From assembly GCA_026169375.1 (NCBI GenBank), contig JAPFCR010000036.1:1-64000 (forward strand): DNA of 64,000 nt. Reading direction: 5' to 3'. This DNA is from Sporosarcina sp. (GTDB lineage: Bacteria > Bacillota > Bacilli > Bacillales_A > Planococcaceae). A program made the position numbers and the translations under genes. The notes under the pieces were generated by a model, which searched no databases, was not told the DNA's origin, and was given only the letters and a program-made list of their open reading frames with translations. Below, one piece after another: positions 1-9,193 of this stretch; within the stretch, counting starts at the first letter, position 1, and the number at the start of each line of letters is the position of its first letter.

Positions 1-60
1 ATTTTGAACTGAGCTTGCCCAGTTAATTTCCTTACAAAATCCCTGACATCCGCCGGAGGC

Positions 61-166
61 TTAACTTGAATCAGCAGGGAGTTTGAACTCCCTCTGATTG
101 AAAGTACCTTTTCGGCATTCATCCCGCCACTTATAGAAGTGAGGGAATTCTGCTGAATCAAGTTAA
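61..166. repeat. MITE-like intergenic repeat, copy R1
   Basis: A 106-bp element begins TTAACTTGAATCAGCAG and ends with CTGCTGAATCAAGTTAA, an imperfect terminal inverted repeat (16 of 17 positions). The left half forms a hairpin (aatcag-agggag / ctccct-ctgatt). The right half from about 81 is nearly identical to 6582-6666 and the last part resembles 54144-54206. The right end overlaps the stop codon of apt (TAA at 165-163 lies inside the terminal TTAA). No transposase is encoded, so a non-autonomous or REP/BOX-like element is likely; the family name is not known to me. Confidence 0.7.
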
Positions 167-675
167 TAAGTAAGAAGCGCGCGCATGTCGTAACCTTTGA
201 TTTTATCGCGTCCATTTAAATAAGATAATTCAATTAGAAATGCACAACCAACAACAACGCCACCTAGTTTTTCTACGAGTTCAATTGTTGCACCAATCGT
301 CCCGCCCGTTGCGAGTAAATCGTCTACAATTAGTACACGTTGACCTGGTTTAATCGCATCTTTATGAATCGTTAACGTATCTTTTCCATATTCAAGATCG
401 TAGTCAACACTTTCCGTTTCACGTGGTAACTTTCCTGGTTTACGTACGGGCGCAAAGCCAATTTCTAAGGCATAAGCTACAGGGCAACCGATAATAAACC
501 CTCTTGCTTCTGGTCCTACAATGAGATCTGTTTCTAACTCTTTTGCATACTTTACAATCTCATCTGTTGCGTATTTATACGCTTTTCCGTTATCCATAAT
601 CGTTGTTATATCTTTAAATGTAATGCCTTCTTTTGGATAATCCTCTACAATTGTTACGTACTCTCTTAAATCCAT
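163..675 (-). CDS. apt: adenine phosphoribosyltransferase
   Basis: Cytosolic purine-salvage enzyme that joins adenine and PRPP to give AMP and pyrophosphate. The 170-residue product has the usual Bacillus length and aligns by eye along its whole length with known Apt. The PRPP-binding motif [13 protein letters not shown] lies at about residues 115-127, and GPEARGF near residue 55 is typical of the family. Its ATG shares one base with the TAA of recJ (TAATG), so it is translationally coupled, as in the recJ-apt order of B. subtilis. The stop codon is within repeat R1. relA, the usual next gene, would lie outside the window. Confidence 0.97.
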   Translation of the reverse strand: MDLREYVTIVEDYPKEGITFKDITTIMDNGKAYKYATDEIVKYAKELETDLIVGPEARGFIIGCPVAYALEIGFAPVRKPGKLPRETESVDYDLEYGKDTLTIHKDAIKPGQRVLIVDDLLATGGTIGATIELVEKLGGVVVGCAFLIELSYLNGRDKIKGYDMRALLTY

Positions 676-3014
676 TATTGTTCCTCCTCAGTTACCTTTT
701 CACCACGTACATCATCAAACCATTTTTTTAACTCAGTATAAGGCGCATACAGTAACTTCTTTTCTAATTCCATTTTGCGTTCACGCTTTTTATAAGTTGG
801 CGCTTCTGTTAATTGACGTTTTTCAGTGGGATCTAAAATTGTCACAACGCCATCTTCAATCTTAACAAATCCGAGGTCAGAAAACACATGTGACATGAAG
901 AAAACTATGTCATTTTTCCAACCTTTATGCTGTGCTAATTTTCCGCCATTTGCTTTCAAATCAAATGTGCCTCTACTTTTTAAGAAACTGTAATACCAGC
1001 CAAACTGATCGCGTCCTGGCATTGTATCAAAATATGTAGATTCTGGTACATAAAAATGAGCATAAATACGGCTCGGCTTACTTGCTTGGATCATCTCTTT
1101 TAATTGCGCATCGTCTGCTGGCAGATCAAGTAATACTATCGATTCATTTTCTTTCCACTGATGTTCTCCGTATAAGTGGATTTGAAAAGGATTGACAGCC
1201 GATTGAAATTGGTGCATCGTCTGTTCTTGAAATGCTAAAAATATTGTGCCTGACTTAGGAATCGTATGTATCCACCGTGAAATTTCTCGAATCCCTCTTA
1301 AGTCAAAAAGTTGCCACTCATCTGAACGAAGATCTTCTAGTAATAATTGTGGCTTTTTATTGCCGTTCCATTCATTCACTTCTAAATCTCCAACGAGTGA
1401 AAATTGGACGCCTGGACTAATATGGTCTGCCATTTCACCAAAACCAAATCCAATCACATCAAGTGTTTCACTACCATTTGTAATATCTAGCTTTAAATGG
1501 GTTTGGTCTGCGCCAATTTTACGGATTGTACGTGCCGATACATCCTCTATTAAATAAGTAGGTTTAGCAAAGTCCATTCCAAAAGGTCTTAGTAAATCAA
1601 GCGACTCCAACACGTCTACGTTAATCTCATCTAACGAAATGGGTACGTCAATCCCAAGCTTAGGAATAAACTGCTCTTCAGTCATCGTTTTTTCAGCTTG
1701 TTCAATTAAAGAATTACGTAACTCATCAATATTTTCAATGGGTAAAGCTAAACCTGCCGCCACTGGATGCCCACCAAAATGAGTTAAAATCGCCTCGTTT
1801 TTCGCCAATTCATTGTATAAATGGAAACCTTCAATACTTCTCGCTGAACCTTTTGCCATGCCAGTTTCTGGATCGATCGATAAGATCACTGCCGGACGGT
1901 AATATTTATCTGTTAATCTTGATGCTACGATTCCGACAACGCCTGGATTCCAACCTTCTTTTGCAAGGACAAAAACTGCTGGAATCGCTTCACCGTATAC
2001 TTGTTCAACCATCTTATCTGCTTCTTTTGTGATCGATGCGACAATGTCTTGACGCTCTTTATTAATTTGGTGGAGTTCTTCTGCTAGCCCTGATGCCAAT
2101 ATATCATCATCTGTCATTAATAACTCAACGGCAGGTGCAGCATCCCCGAGGCGCCCAGGTGCATTTAAACGTGGTCCTATCATAAAACCAATAGACTCTT
2201 CGTTTAATTGGCTCTGTGGCACACTGGAAACTTGAGCAAGTGCTTGAATCCCAGGCCTAGTTGTTCTTTGCATTTGCTCAGTTCCTTTTTTAACAAAATA
2301 GCGATTTTCTCCTCGGAGTGGAACTAAATCAGCCACTGTCCCGATTGCAACAATTTCAAGTAAGTCTCTTGGCATTTCTCCCAGTAAAGCTGTCGCTAAT
2401 TTAAATGCAACCCCTACACCAGCTAAATCAGGATAAGGATAATTTCCTTCTGGGTGACGCGGGTGCAAAACAGCTTCCGCGTCTGGCCATACTTCCCCGG
2501 GCTCGTGGTGATCTGTAATAATGACTTCCATGCCTAAAGTCCGTGCAAAAGCAATTTCATCAACGCCTGAAACCCCATTATCTACCGTAATAATCATCGA
2601 AGCGCCTGATTCATAAATCTCCTGAAATAAGTCTTTATTCGGACCATATCCGTGTTCAAATCTATTTGGAATTACGAAAGAAACATCAGCCCCAAGACGC
2701 TCTAAAGCCGTCATTAATACTGTAATGCTCGTCACACCATCCGCATCGTAATCTCCAAAAATTACCATTTTTTTATTTAATTGAATCGCAGTTTTAATTC
2801 GTTCGACCGCTTTATCCATTTGATAAAATAAAAATGGATCATGTAATGAAGATTCATCTATTTCAATAAAAGATTTTGCTTCTTCTACTGTGTCTATCCC
2901 TCTTGATATTAAAATCTTCGCCTGGACAGAGGAAATCCCTAATGTTTCAACAAACATTTTCATAAGTGTTTCATCAGGTCTTTCAATCGACCATTTTTTC
3001 ACTGACTCTATCAA
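675..3014 (-). CDS. recJ: single-stranded-DNA-specific exonuclease RecJ
   Basis: 5'-3' ssDNA exonuclease of the DHH phosphoesterase family, acting in recombination repair and mismatch repair. Motif I (FGDYDADG, about residues 85-95) and the DHH motif (ITDHHE, about residue 165) are present, followed by DHHA1-like sequence with GGH ([10 protein letters not shown]), an OB-like region and the C-terminal Firmicutes extension; about 780 residues is normal for Bacillales. The ORF track starts at a GTG (3023), but the only RBS (AGAGG) sits just two bases before it. The TTG at 3014 has better spacing, so I chose it; this start is uncertain. Confidence 0.95.
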   Translation of the reverse strand: MIESVKKWSIERPDETLMKMFVETLGISSVQAKILISRGIDTVEEAKSFIEIDESSLHDPFLFYQMDKAVERIKTAIQLNKKMVIFGDYDADGVTSITVLMTALERLGADVSFVIPNRFEHGYGPNKDLFQEIYESGASMIITVDNGVSGVDEIAFARTLGMEVIITDHHEPGEVWPDAEAVLHPRHPEGNYPYPDLAGVGVAFKLATALLGEMPRDLLEIVAIGTVADLVPLRGENRYFVKKGTEQMQRTTRPGIQALAQVSSVPQSQLNEESIGFMIGPRLNAPGRLGDAAPAVELLMTDDDILASGLAEELHQINKERQDIVASITKEADKMVEQVYGEAIPAVFVLAKEGWNPGVVGIVASRLTDKYYRPAVILSIDPETGMAKGSARSIEGFHLYNELAKNEAILTHFGGHPVAAGLALPIENIDELRNSLIEQAEKTMTEEQFIPKLGIDVPISLDEINVDVLESLDLLRPFGMDFAKPTYLIEDVSARTIRKIGADQTHLKLDITNGSETLDVIGFGFGEMADHISPGVQFSLVGDLEVNEWNGNKKPQLLLEDLRSDEWQLFDLRGIREISRWIHTIPKSGTIFLAFQEQTMHQFQSAVNPFQIHLYGEHQWKENESIVLLDLPADDAQLKEMIQASKPSRIYAHFYVPESTYFDTMPGRDQFGWYYSFLKSRGTFDLKANGGKLAQHKGWKNDIVFFMSHVFSDLGFVKIEDGVVTILDPTEKRQLTEAPTYKKRERKMELEKKLLYAPYTELKKWFDDVRGEKVTEEEQ

Positions 3015-3097
3015 ACTATTCACATCCTCTATCTCATTGTACCGGATGCCCCTTAATTCTTAAAGAAAACAAGAGCATAATTTAGGAGAAACCAAAA

Positions 3098-3132
3098 TAA
3101 AAAGCACTGCTTATTTCATCTAGCAACGCTCT
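3098..3132 (-). terminator. rho-independent terminator after lapA-like gene
   Basis: On the minus strand AGCGTTGCT and AGCAGTGCT pair (two G-U wobbles) and are followed by TTTTTATTTT. It lies immediately downstream of the lapA-like stop codon and upstream of recJ, so recJ-apt probably has its own promoter, which I could not pick out with confidence. Confidence 0.6.
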
Positions 3133-3140
3133 GTGGATCT

Positions 3141-3518
3141 TCATTCTTTTTCATCTTCAATAATTGTCTCATTCGTTTCGAGTCTTGGCTTATTCTCTTG
3201 ACGTTCGATCACTTGTGGAAGTTGCTTTTTCAAGTCTACAATTTCATTTTGTTGTGCAGCAATCAATGCTTCTTTTGCGGTAATATCTTTTTTCAACTCT
3301 TTTACTGTATGACGGCTAGAATACGCTCGAAATAAAGCGATAAAACCACTTACGGCTGCACCGAGTAGAGCAGACCCTAAAATCACAAGAACAAGTGGCC
3401 ACTGGGCAGCACCAAAAACATAATTCACAAGAACAGGATCAACGTTCATTACTGAAAAAACCGCAATAATAATAGCAAATAATATACTAACAATCCATGT
3501 CCATTCAAATTTCATCAT
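3141..3518 (-). CDS. LapA-domain small membrane protein (YrvD-like)
   Basis: A small integral membrane protein of the LapA/DUF1049 type, about 125 residues. Two hydrophobic segments (about residues 6-27 and 40-63) flank a short loop containing NVDPVLVNYVFG, typical of the family, followed by a charged cytoplasmic coiled coil rich in K/E/Q. In B. subtilis a homologous gene (yrvD) sits between recJ and secDF, as here. The ORF track begins 11 codons upstream, but AAAGGAG lies just before a pair of ATGs (3518 and 3515), which fixes the start. A strong hairpin with a T-run stands directly before this RBS. Exact molecular function unknown. Confidence 0.8.
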   Translation of the reverse strand: MMKFEWTWIVSILFAIIIAVFSVMNVDPVLVNYVFGAAQWPLVLVILGSALLGAAVSGFIALFRAYSSRHTVKELKKDITAKEALIAAQQNEIVDLKKQLPQVIERQENKPRLETNETIIEDEKE

Positions 3519-3530
3519 ATTCACTCCTTT

Positions 3531-3570
3531 AAAAATACACAGGGTATACATGTTGCATACCCTGTGTATC
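3531..3570 (-). terminator. terminator/attenuator between secDF and lapA-like gene
   Basis: A perfect 13-bp inverted repeat (ATACACAGGGTAT / ATACCCTGTGTAT) with a 9-base loop is followed on the minus strand by TTTTT. The T-run abuts the AAAGGAG of the next gene, so the structure either ends the secDF transcript or attenuates expression of the downstream gene. Confidence 0.75.
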
Positions 3571-3641
3571 GATATTTTAAAACTTATTTAAATGAGATTA
3601 ACAAAATCTTTTCTAACACTTGACGGTCTTTTACGAATCGA

Positions 3642-5915
3642 TTAAACAACTGGTTCATCAGATCCCCATTGTTTTTTATCTTTATTAATTTTAATGCCGC
3701 CTTTTTCTTCCATTTCACGCTTCTTCAGAACAAACCAAATTTGCGCTGAAATGAAAATTGATGAGTAAGTTCCTGCGATTAACCCAATTAATAATGCAAT
3801 TGAGAAGTTTTGAATCGACTCTGCACCTAAGAACATGAGCGAGACGACAACAAAAATGACTGTTAACACTGTATTGACTGAACGTGATAACGTTTGTCTG
3901 AGTGATTTATTGACAATTGTTGCAAGCTCTTTTGCGTTTTTAATTTCATTACGACGATTCATATTTTCCCTGATTCGGTCAAACGTTACAATTGTGTCGT
4001 TAATTGAATAACCGACAATTGTAAGGACTGCCGCTACGAATGTAATATCTACTTCCAAGCGTAATATACTGAATATGGCAACCATAAAGAACGCATCGTG
4101 TAAAAGCCCGATAATGGATGCCAGTCCCATACGCCACTCGAATCGGAATGCAACATAAATGATAATTCCAAGCGCTGCAAAAGCAAGTGCGTAAATCGCA
4201 TTTTTCACAAGTTCTTTACCGACAGTTGGAGATACTGTACTAATATTCGGATCGGCTCCGTAATGCTCAGCAAGTTCTGCTTGTAACTCTTGAATTTCTG
4301 ACTGAGAAAATTCTTCAGCATAACGAAGAACACCAATATTTTTATCTTCGCCTGAAATAACAATATCAGCCGTAGGATAACCAATTGACTCTGTATAAGC
4401 TTCAACTTCTTCAGTTTCTAATGCATTTTCAGCCAATACTTCGATTCGCGTACCACTTGAGAAGTCAATCCCTAAGTTCAACTTGAAGATCCCTAATACA
4501 ATCGCACCTGAAACTAATAAAATTGTCGATAGTGTAAAGAATCTCTTACGTGTATTCACAAAGTCAAAACGGTCAAATTTCGTTGTTAAATCTAATGTGT
4601 CAACTTCTTCATAAGCCGGATGGACATGCTTTTTAGAGATTCCTAAAATACCTGTTTTACCATCAAGAATTCCGCTATTTACAAGTAAACCAAGTAATAA
4701 TCTCGAGCCCCAAACAGCCGTAATAAAGCTGACTAAAATACTAATGATTAACATCATCGCAAACCCTTTAACAGAGCTTGTCCCGAAGAAAAACAAAACG
4801 ACTGCTGCTAAAAGTGTCGTAATATTCGCGTCTAAAATTGCTGTGAATGATGATTTAGCACCCGCATCGAACGCCGTTTTAACGGATTTTCCGACACGTA
4901 ATTCTTCTCGAATTCTTTCATATGTTAAAATATTCGCATCTACGGCCATTCCAACCCCGAGCATTAACGCTGCAATCCCCGGTAAAGTTAAGACGGCATT
5001 AATCTTTGTAAATACGAGCAATATTAAATAGATATAAACTGATAATGTCACAACTGCGACAAACCCTGGTAAACGATAATAAATAAGCATAAAAATAAAG
5101 ACTAACGCAATACCGATAATTCCGGCTAAAATTGTTTTATTTAATGCTTGTTCACCAAACTGTGCACCAACTGAAGTTGAGTAAATTTCTTCAAGTTCAA
5201 CTGGTAAAGCTCCTGCGTTTAAAATCCCTGCAAGTTCTTTTGTTTCTTCTACAGTAAAGTTCCCAGAAATCTCAACATTTGAAGAGTTGATTTTAGATGT
5301 GACACTTGGAGCAGAGACGAAAGCTGGTTCAGGTTTCATCACTTCTTCTTTGTATGAATCCACGCCCTCTTCAAAGTCGAGCCAAATAACAAGGACATTA
5401 TCTGGTGCCATTTTTCGTGCTAATTCTGCTGTTACTTCACCAAATTTGTTTGGATCTTCCATTTCTAACGTAACAACAGGTGCCCCTGTCTCACCATTAA
5501 AGTCACCTTTCGCTTTACCTTCTCTTAGATCACTTCCATCGAGAATTAAATTATCGTCTGAGTCTCGGAAAGTTAAGTTTGCTTGGGTTGAAAGAAGTTC
5601 CCTTGCACTATCTTGATCTTCAACACCTGCAAGTTGTACACGAATTCGGTTATTCGATTCAACTTGAATATTTGGCTCACTTACACCAAGTACGTCAATT
5701 CTTTTAGATAAAGCACCCGCTGTATCGACAACTGTACTTTCTGTAATTTCCTGACCATCTTTCAATGGATTTACTTGATATAAAACTTCAAAACCACCTT
5801 GTAAATCAAGGCCCAGTTTTACATCTTTTAAAATTGGATTCACTGTCGTACCAATCGTTCCTGCAAATAAAATAAGGAGCAGGAAAAACGAAACGATACG
5901 CCCTCTCATTTTCAT
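3642..5915 (-). CDS. secDF: fused protein translocase subunit SecDF
   Basis: RND-superfamily proton-driven accessory unit of the Sec translocon that helps pull exported proteins across the membrane. At 757 residues it is the Bacillus-type natural fusion. The SecD half (about residues 1-425) has the LGLDLQGG motif near residue 35 and six predicted membrane segments. The SecF half (about 455-745) contains LGIDFSSGT and GYSINDTIVTFDRIREN. The tail is charged. A good promoter (TTGACA-17-CATAAT) lies upstream. It is flanked by comN and a lapA-like gene as in B. subtilis. Confidence 0.97.
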   Translation of the reverse strand: MKMRGRIVSFFLLLILFAGTIGTTVNPILKDVKLGLDLQGGFEVLYQVNPLKDGQEITESTVVDTAGALSKRIDVLGVSEPNIQVESNNRIRVQLAGVEDQDSARELLSTQANLTFRDSDDNLILDGSDLREGKAKGDFNGETGAPVVTLEMEDPNKFGEVTAELARKMAPDNVLVIWLDFEEGVDSYKEEVMKPEPAFVSAPSVTSKINSSNVEISGNFTVEETKELAGILNAGALPVELEEIYSTSVGAQFGEQALNKTILAGIIGIALVFIFMLIYYRLPGFVAVVTLSVYIYLILLVFTKINAVLTLPGIAALMLGVGMAVDANILTYERIREELRVGKSVKTAFDAGAKSSFTAILDANITTLLAAVVLFFFGTSSVKGFAMMLIISILVSFITAVWGSRLLLGLLVNSGILDGKTGILGISKKHVHPAYEEVDTLDLTTKFDRFDFVNTRKRFFTLSTILLVSGAIVLGIFKLNLGIDFSSGTRIEVLAENALETEEVEAYTESIGYPTADIVISGEDKNIGVLRYAEEFSQSEIQELQAELAEHYGADPNISTVSPTVGKELVKNAIYALAFAALGIIIYVAFRFEWRMGLASIIGLLHDAFFMVAIFSILRLEVDITFVAAVLTIVGYSINDTIVTFDRIRENMNRRNEIKNAKELATIVNKSLRQTLSRSVNTVLTVIFVVVSLMFLGAESIQNFSIALLIGLIAGTYSSIFISAQIWFVLKKREMEEKGGIKINKDKKQWGSDEPVV

Positions 5916-5979
5916 AATCTACTTTCCCCCTCTTTGTGTACCGCCACTTCTAAAAGCGACGTTCACATACAACAATCCT

Positions 5980-6008
5980 ATTATGAAACACGACTGTTCT
6001 CATGTCAA
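5980..6008 (-). promoter_or_regulatory. sigma-A-type promoter for secDF
   Basis: On the minus strand TTGACA (6008-6003) and CATAAT (5985-5980) are separated by 17 bases, about 60 bases before the secDF start. The -35 is a full consensus match and the -10 differs at one position. Confidence 0.7.
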
Positions 6009-6025
6009 ATACGAGTGTTTACAAT

Positions 6026-6349
6026 TTACTTATGATTTTCATCTTCTCTATGTGAACCGAGTAACATTTGCAATTCATCTGTGTTTAAATCAGAAAACCA
6101 ATCTTCTACGCGCTGGGCTTCTATTTGAGTGAATGTCATAAAAGCAGCTGGCGAGATATGTAAAATATCATTTACAATTTTATGGATTGCCATTTCATCT
6201 ACAGCTTTATTGCGCCAAACTTTTTGTAAACAATACGTCCAAATGTCTTCTTTCGTTACCGTCGTATAACCGTACAAATGAAATTCATATTCCTTACTTG
6301 CAAGAACGGGAAGCATATTTTTGAATACTTCTTCGAAATGAATATCCAT
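6026..6349 (-). CDS. comN: post-transcriptional regulator ComN-like protein
   Basis: A protein of about 107 residues matching the ComN/YrzD family by the pattern K-EF-YGY--VT-EDIW-Y---KVW near residues 22-50 and by its place upstream of secDF. In B. subtilis ComN acts after transcription on comE mRNA and binds DivIVA; whether the targets are the same here is unknown. The track starts at a TTG three codons earlier. AAAGGG followed by nine bases and ATG (6349) is a better fit, so the first residues are MDIHFEE. Confidence 0.8.
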   Translation of the reverse strand: MDIHFEEVFKNMLPVLASKEYEFHLYGYTTVTKEDIWTYCLQKVWRNKAVDEMAIHKIVNDILHISPAAFMTFTQIEAQRVEDWFSDLNTDELQMLLGSHREDENHK

Positions 6350-6456
6350 ACTCTCCAACCCTTTCTTTAACCATCTACTCTTTCATTTTCACATATAATT
6401 GTAGTATATCAAATAAAGATAAACTTTTGTCGTTTTATCATAAATTACAAGAAATA

Positions 6457-6482
6457 TGAAACTTTTTTTACGATAAGTCGTA
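6457..6482 (+). promoter_or_regulatory. sigma-W-type (ECF) promoter
   Basis: TGAAAC (6457-6462), exactly 16 bases, then CGTA (6479-6482) matches the known sigma-W consensus TGAAAC-N16-CGTA. It faces the SPFH gene, whose B. subtilis relatives (the pspA-ydjG-ydjH-ydjI operon) belong to the sigma-W regulon. The predicted leader is about 240 bases and contains repeat R2. Confidence 0.7.
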
Positions 6483-6544
6483 TAATCATTATATCCATTT
6501 CATGTTTATCCATGTATGATCATAAGGAAAAATGGTTCTTTACA

Positions 6545-6667
6545 TACTATCAATGACGCCTCGGCGTGATTGCGTCGGGATTTTGAACTCCCTCTGATTG
6601 AAAGTACCTTTTTGGCATTCCTACCGCCACTTCTGGAAGTGGGAGAATTCTGCTGGATCAAGTTAAC
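6545..6667. repeat. intergenic repeat, copy R2
   Basis: The segment 6582-6666 is close to 90 percent identical by eye to the right part of R1 (ttgaactccctctgattgaa through ggatcaagttaa). To its left is a palindromic block, aatgacgcctcggcgtgatt, resembling the left block of R3 at 54081. The left terminal repeat of R1 is not present. It lies inside the predicted 5' leader of the SPFH gene. The rest of the roughly 370-base gap between comN and the SPFH gene holds the sigma-W-like promoter and an unassigned AT-rich stretch that must include the comN promoter. Confidence 0.7.
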
Positions 6668-6730
6668 AAAATCAATTCGTTTTATTAAATAAGAACAACA
6701 TAATTACTAACAATTTTAGGAGGAATTCAA

Positions 6731-7879
6731 ATGGGATTTTTTAATTTCTTTAAAAGCCAATTTATTGAAGTCATTGAATGGACAGATGATACGAGCAATA
6801 CGATGGTGTATAAATTTCCAGTACAAGGTAATGAAATCAAAATGGGGGCAGAATTAACGGTAAGAGAATCTCAAGTGGCTATTTTTGTTAATGAAGGAGA
6901 AGTTGCAGATGTCTTCGGTCCAGGTCGTCACCAACTTTGGACGCAGAACATGCCGATTTTAACAAAATTAAAGTCATGGAAACATGGTTTTGACTCTCCT
7001 TTCAAAGCAGATGTTTATTTTGTCAATACGAAACAATTTATTAATCAAAAATGGGGCACGTCAAACCCGATTATGATGAGAGATCCTGAGTTTGGCATGA
7101 TCCGGTTACGTGGATACGGAATTTATTCTTACCGTGTATCTGAGCCAACTGTCTTTTTAAAAGAGTTATTTGGGACGAGCAGTTCTTACGATACGAATCG
7201 TATTGAAAATCATTTGAAAAAGATGATTATCTCTGGTCTAACGGACCTTTTTGCGGAGTCGCAAATCGCAGCATTAGATTTAGCGATGTATTATGACGAG
7301 CTTAGTACACAAGGAAAAGAAAAGATGCAAGAACGATTCAATGCATTTGGTTTTGAAATCACTTCCTTATATGTAGAAAGTTTATCATTACCAAAAGAAG
7401 TAGAAGAAGCGATGGATAAACGTACATCAATGGGCGTCCTTGGGAACCTCGGACAATACCAACAGTACCAAGCAGCAGAAGCACTAAGAGATGCAGCACA
7501 AAATGAAGGTGGCGGTCTCGCTGGTGCAGGTGCTGGTCTTGGTGCAGGTGCAACACTTGGCGGTATGATGACAAATGCTTTTACGAACGGTCAACAACAA
7601 ACAAGTGAAACAGCTTCTACTTCATCAAACACGTCTACAATGAGCTGTCCGCATTGTGATGCAGATATCAATGCCACTGCTAAATTTTGTGGGGAATGCG
7701 GGAAAGCCGTTCAAGTTGAAAAAGTTCCATGCATTCTATGCGAAACGATGATTAAAAAAGATGCGAAGTTCTGCGGAGAATGTGGAACAAAGCAAGTAAC
7801 AGAAAAGACATGCGAAAATTGCGGGAAAACAAATAAAGCAACAGCTAAATTTTGCGGAGATTGCGGCGAAAGCCTATGA
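6731..7879 (+). CDS. SPFH-domain protein with C-terminal zinc ribbons (YdjI/COG4260-like)
   Basis: A 382-residue protein. Residues about 1-235 are an SPFH/band-7-type domain of the YdjI kind (begins with the typical FIEVIEWTDDT and includes GPGRHQLWTQNMP). A Gly/Ala-rich linker (about 255-285) follows, then three zinc ribbons with CPHC/CGEC, CILC/CGEC and CENC/CGDC pairs. No signal peptide or transmembrane segment is evident. SPFH proteins form membrane-associated oligomers; YdjI in B. subtilis belongs to the PspA membrane-stress group. It is followed 65 bases later by a zinc-ribbon membrane protein of the YdjG type. AGGAGG precedes the ATG. Confidence 0.85.
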   Translation: MGFFNFFKSQFIEVIEWTDDTSNTMVYKFPVQGNEIKMGAELTVRESQVAIFVNEGEVADVFGPGRHQLWTQNMPILTKLKSWKHGFDSPFKADVYFVNTKQFINQKWGTSNPIMMRDPEFGMIRLRGYGIYSYRVSEPTVFLKELFGTSSSYDTNRIENHLKKMIISGLTDLFAESQIAALDLAMYYDELSTQGKEKMQERFNAFGFEITSLYVESLSLPKEVEEAMDKRTSMGVLGNLGQYQQYQAAEALRDAAQNEGGGLAGAGAGLGAGATLGGMMTNAFTNGQQQTSETASTSSNTSTMSCPHCDADINATAKFCGECGKAVQVEKVPCILCETMIKKDAKFCGECGTKQVTEKTCENCGKTNKATAKFCGDCGESL

Positions 7880-7944
7880 TCTTCCATAACAAAACAGACA
7901 CTAGACAACGTTTTGATTTTTCTTAAATAAGCGAGGTGACTTCC

Positions 7945-9066
7945 TTGAATCAATATAAAGACAATGAAACCCGTGATGCGGCAATTATCGAACAAACTGA
8001 AGTGAACCAATGTTCATCATGTGGCGGGAACACGGTTTACGACCCTTCAACCGGGACATTAAAATGCCCATTTTGCGGGAATGAACAAGAACTAGAAAAA
8101 ACTTTTCATAATGTAATTGAACATGATTTTCTAAAAGCCTTAGAGGAAAACAATCATAGCTGGGATGATGGTGAACGCGTATTTAATTGTAAAAATTGTG
8201 GAGCTGAAACGATTTTAAATGAACATAGAATAGCTGATTTTTGTTCATTTTGTGGATCATCACATATTACTTTAAGCGACCACGGCGCAGGGATAAAACC
8301 TGCCCTCATCGTCCCATTTAAAATATCGCAAGAAGAAGCAGTGGAAAAATTTAAATCTTGGGTGAAAAAACGGTATTTTGCACCGACAAAACTCATTCAA
8401 TCTTATACGTTAAACACGCTTTCTGGCGCTTATATTCCGTATTGGACATTCGATGCAGAAACAAGTTCTTCCTACATTGTTCGTATTGGAACGTATTATT
8501 ATGTAACCGTGACACGAACAGTTATGCAAGACGGCAAGCCAACACAAGTGACAGAGCAAGTTCGTAAAATTAGCTGGCGCACTGAAACTGGTCATTATCG
8601 TGAGTTCTTTGATGATGTCTTAATAAGAGCATCAAATAACGTCGCAAATAATCTGATTCATAAAGTCGAACCTTTCGCATTAAGCGAACTTGTTGACTAT
8701 CAATCTGCTTATTTATCAGGCTTTTTAGCGGAAAGATATTCGATCCCATTAAATGACGGCTGGCATGAAGCAACTAGTGTAATCGATGGTCACATTAGAA
8801 ACGGAATTTATGGTCAAGTATACGGAGACGTTGTTGAAATTGTAAATGTCGATACAGATTATGAAGATATTACGTATAAACATATTCTGCTTCCCATTTG
8901 GATTTCTTCTTTTCATTTTAACAAGAAAATGTATCGCTTTTTAGTCAATGGACAAACCGGAAGAGTTACGGGTCAGTCTCCTATTAGTATTGTAAAAGTA
9001 TCTATTTTAGTCGCTGTTATTCTAGCCATTATCGCAGTTGTGGTTTTTTTCTCAGATATCCTATAA
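7945..9066 (+). CDS. TFIIB-type zinc-ribbon membrane protein (YdjG-like)
   Basis: About 373 residues. The N-terminal half has two zinc ribbons (CSSCGG...CPFCGN, about residues 20-45, and CKNCGA...CSFCGS, about 80-105). The middle is a beta-rich domain with the motif IPYWTFD typical of YdjG-like proteins, and the C-terminus is a single membrane anchor (about 350-372), so the ribbons probably face the cytoplasm. The track begins at a GTG that is part of the RBS itself; AGGTGA is followed five bases later by a TTG (7945), which I take as start. It is presumably cotranscribed with the SPFH gene and ends at a clear terminator. Confidence 0.8.
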   Translation: MNQYKDNETRDAAIIEQTEVNQCSSCGGNTVYDPSTGTLKCPFCGNEQELEKTFHNVIEHDFLKALEENNHSWDDGERVFNCKNCGAETILNEHRIADFCSFCGSSHITLSDHGAGIKPALIVPFKISQEEAVEKFKSWVKKRYFAPTKLIQSYTLNTLSGAYIPYWTFDAETSSSYIVRIGTYYYVTVTRTVMQDGKPTQVTEQVRKISWRTETGHYREFFDDVLIRASNNVANNLIHKVEPFALSELVDYQSAYLSGFLAERYSIPLNDGWHEATSVIDGHIRNGIYGQVYGDVVEIVNVDTDYEDITYKHILLPIWISSFHFNKKMYRFLVNGQTGRVTGQSPISIVKVSILVAVILAIIAVVVFFSDIL

Positions 9067-9070
9067 GCAA

Positions 9071-9106
9071 AACAGTCCAATAAGCATGTTCTTTTGGACT
9101 GTTTTT
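9071..9106 (+). terminator. rho-independent terminator of SPFH/zinc-ribbon operon
   Basis: AACAGTCCAA pairs with TTGGACTGTT over a 13-base loop and is followed by TTT. It sits a few bases after the YdjG-like stop. Confidence 0.8.
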
Positions 9107-9193
9107 AATAGCCACCTTCTTCCACACAGACTTATTCGGATAAGAATGCTATACTAATGACTGATTTTAGTTCAACGATTAGGAGAGAGTATC

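Noticed and set aside
1246-1557. Plus-strand ORF opposite recJ, and many similar shadow ORFs (for example 4744-5031, 5287-5616, 31877-32251, 43439-43936, 59368-59655)
   Set aside because: Each lies opposite a well-supported gene and has no RBS or recognisable protein.
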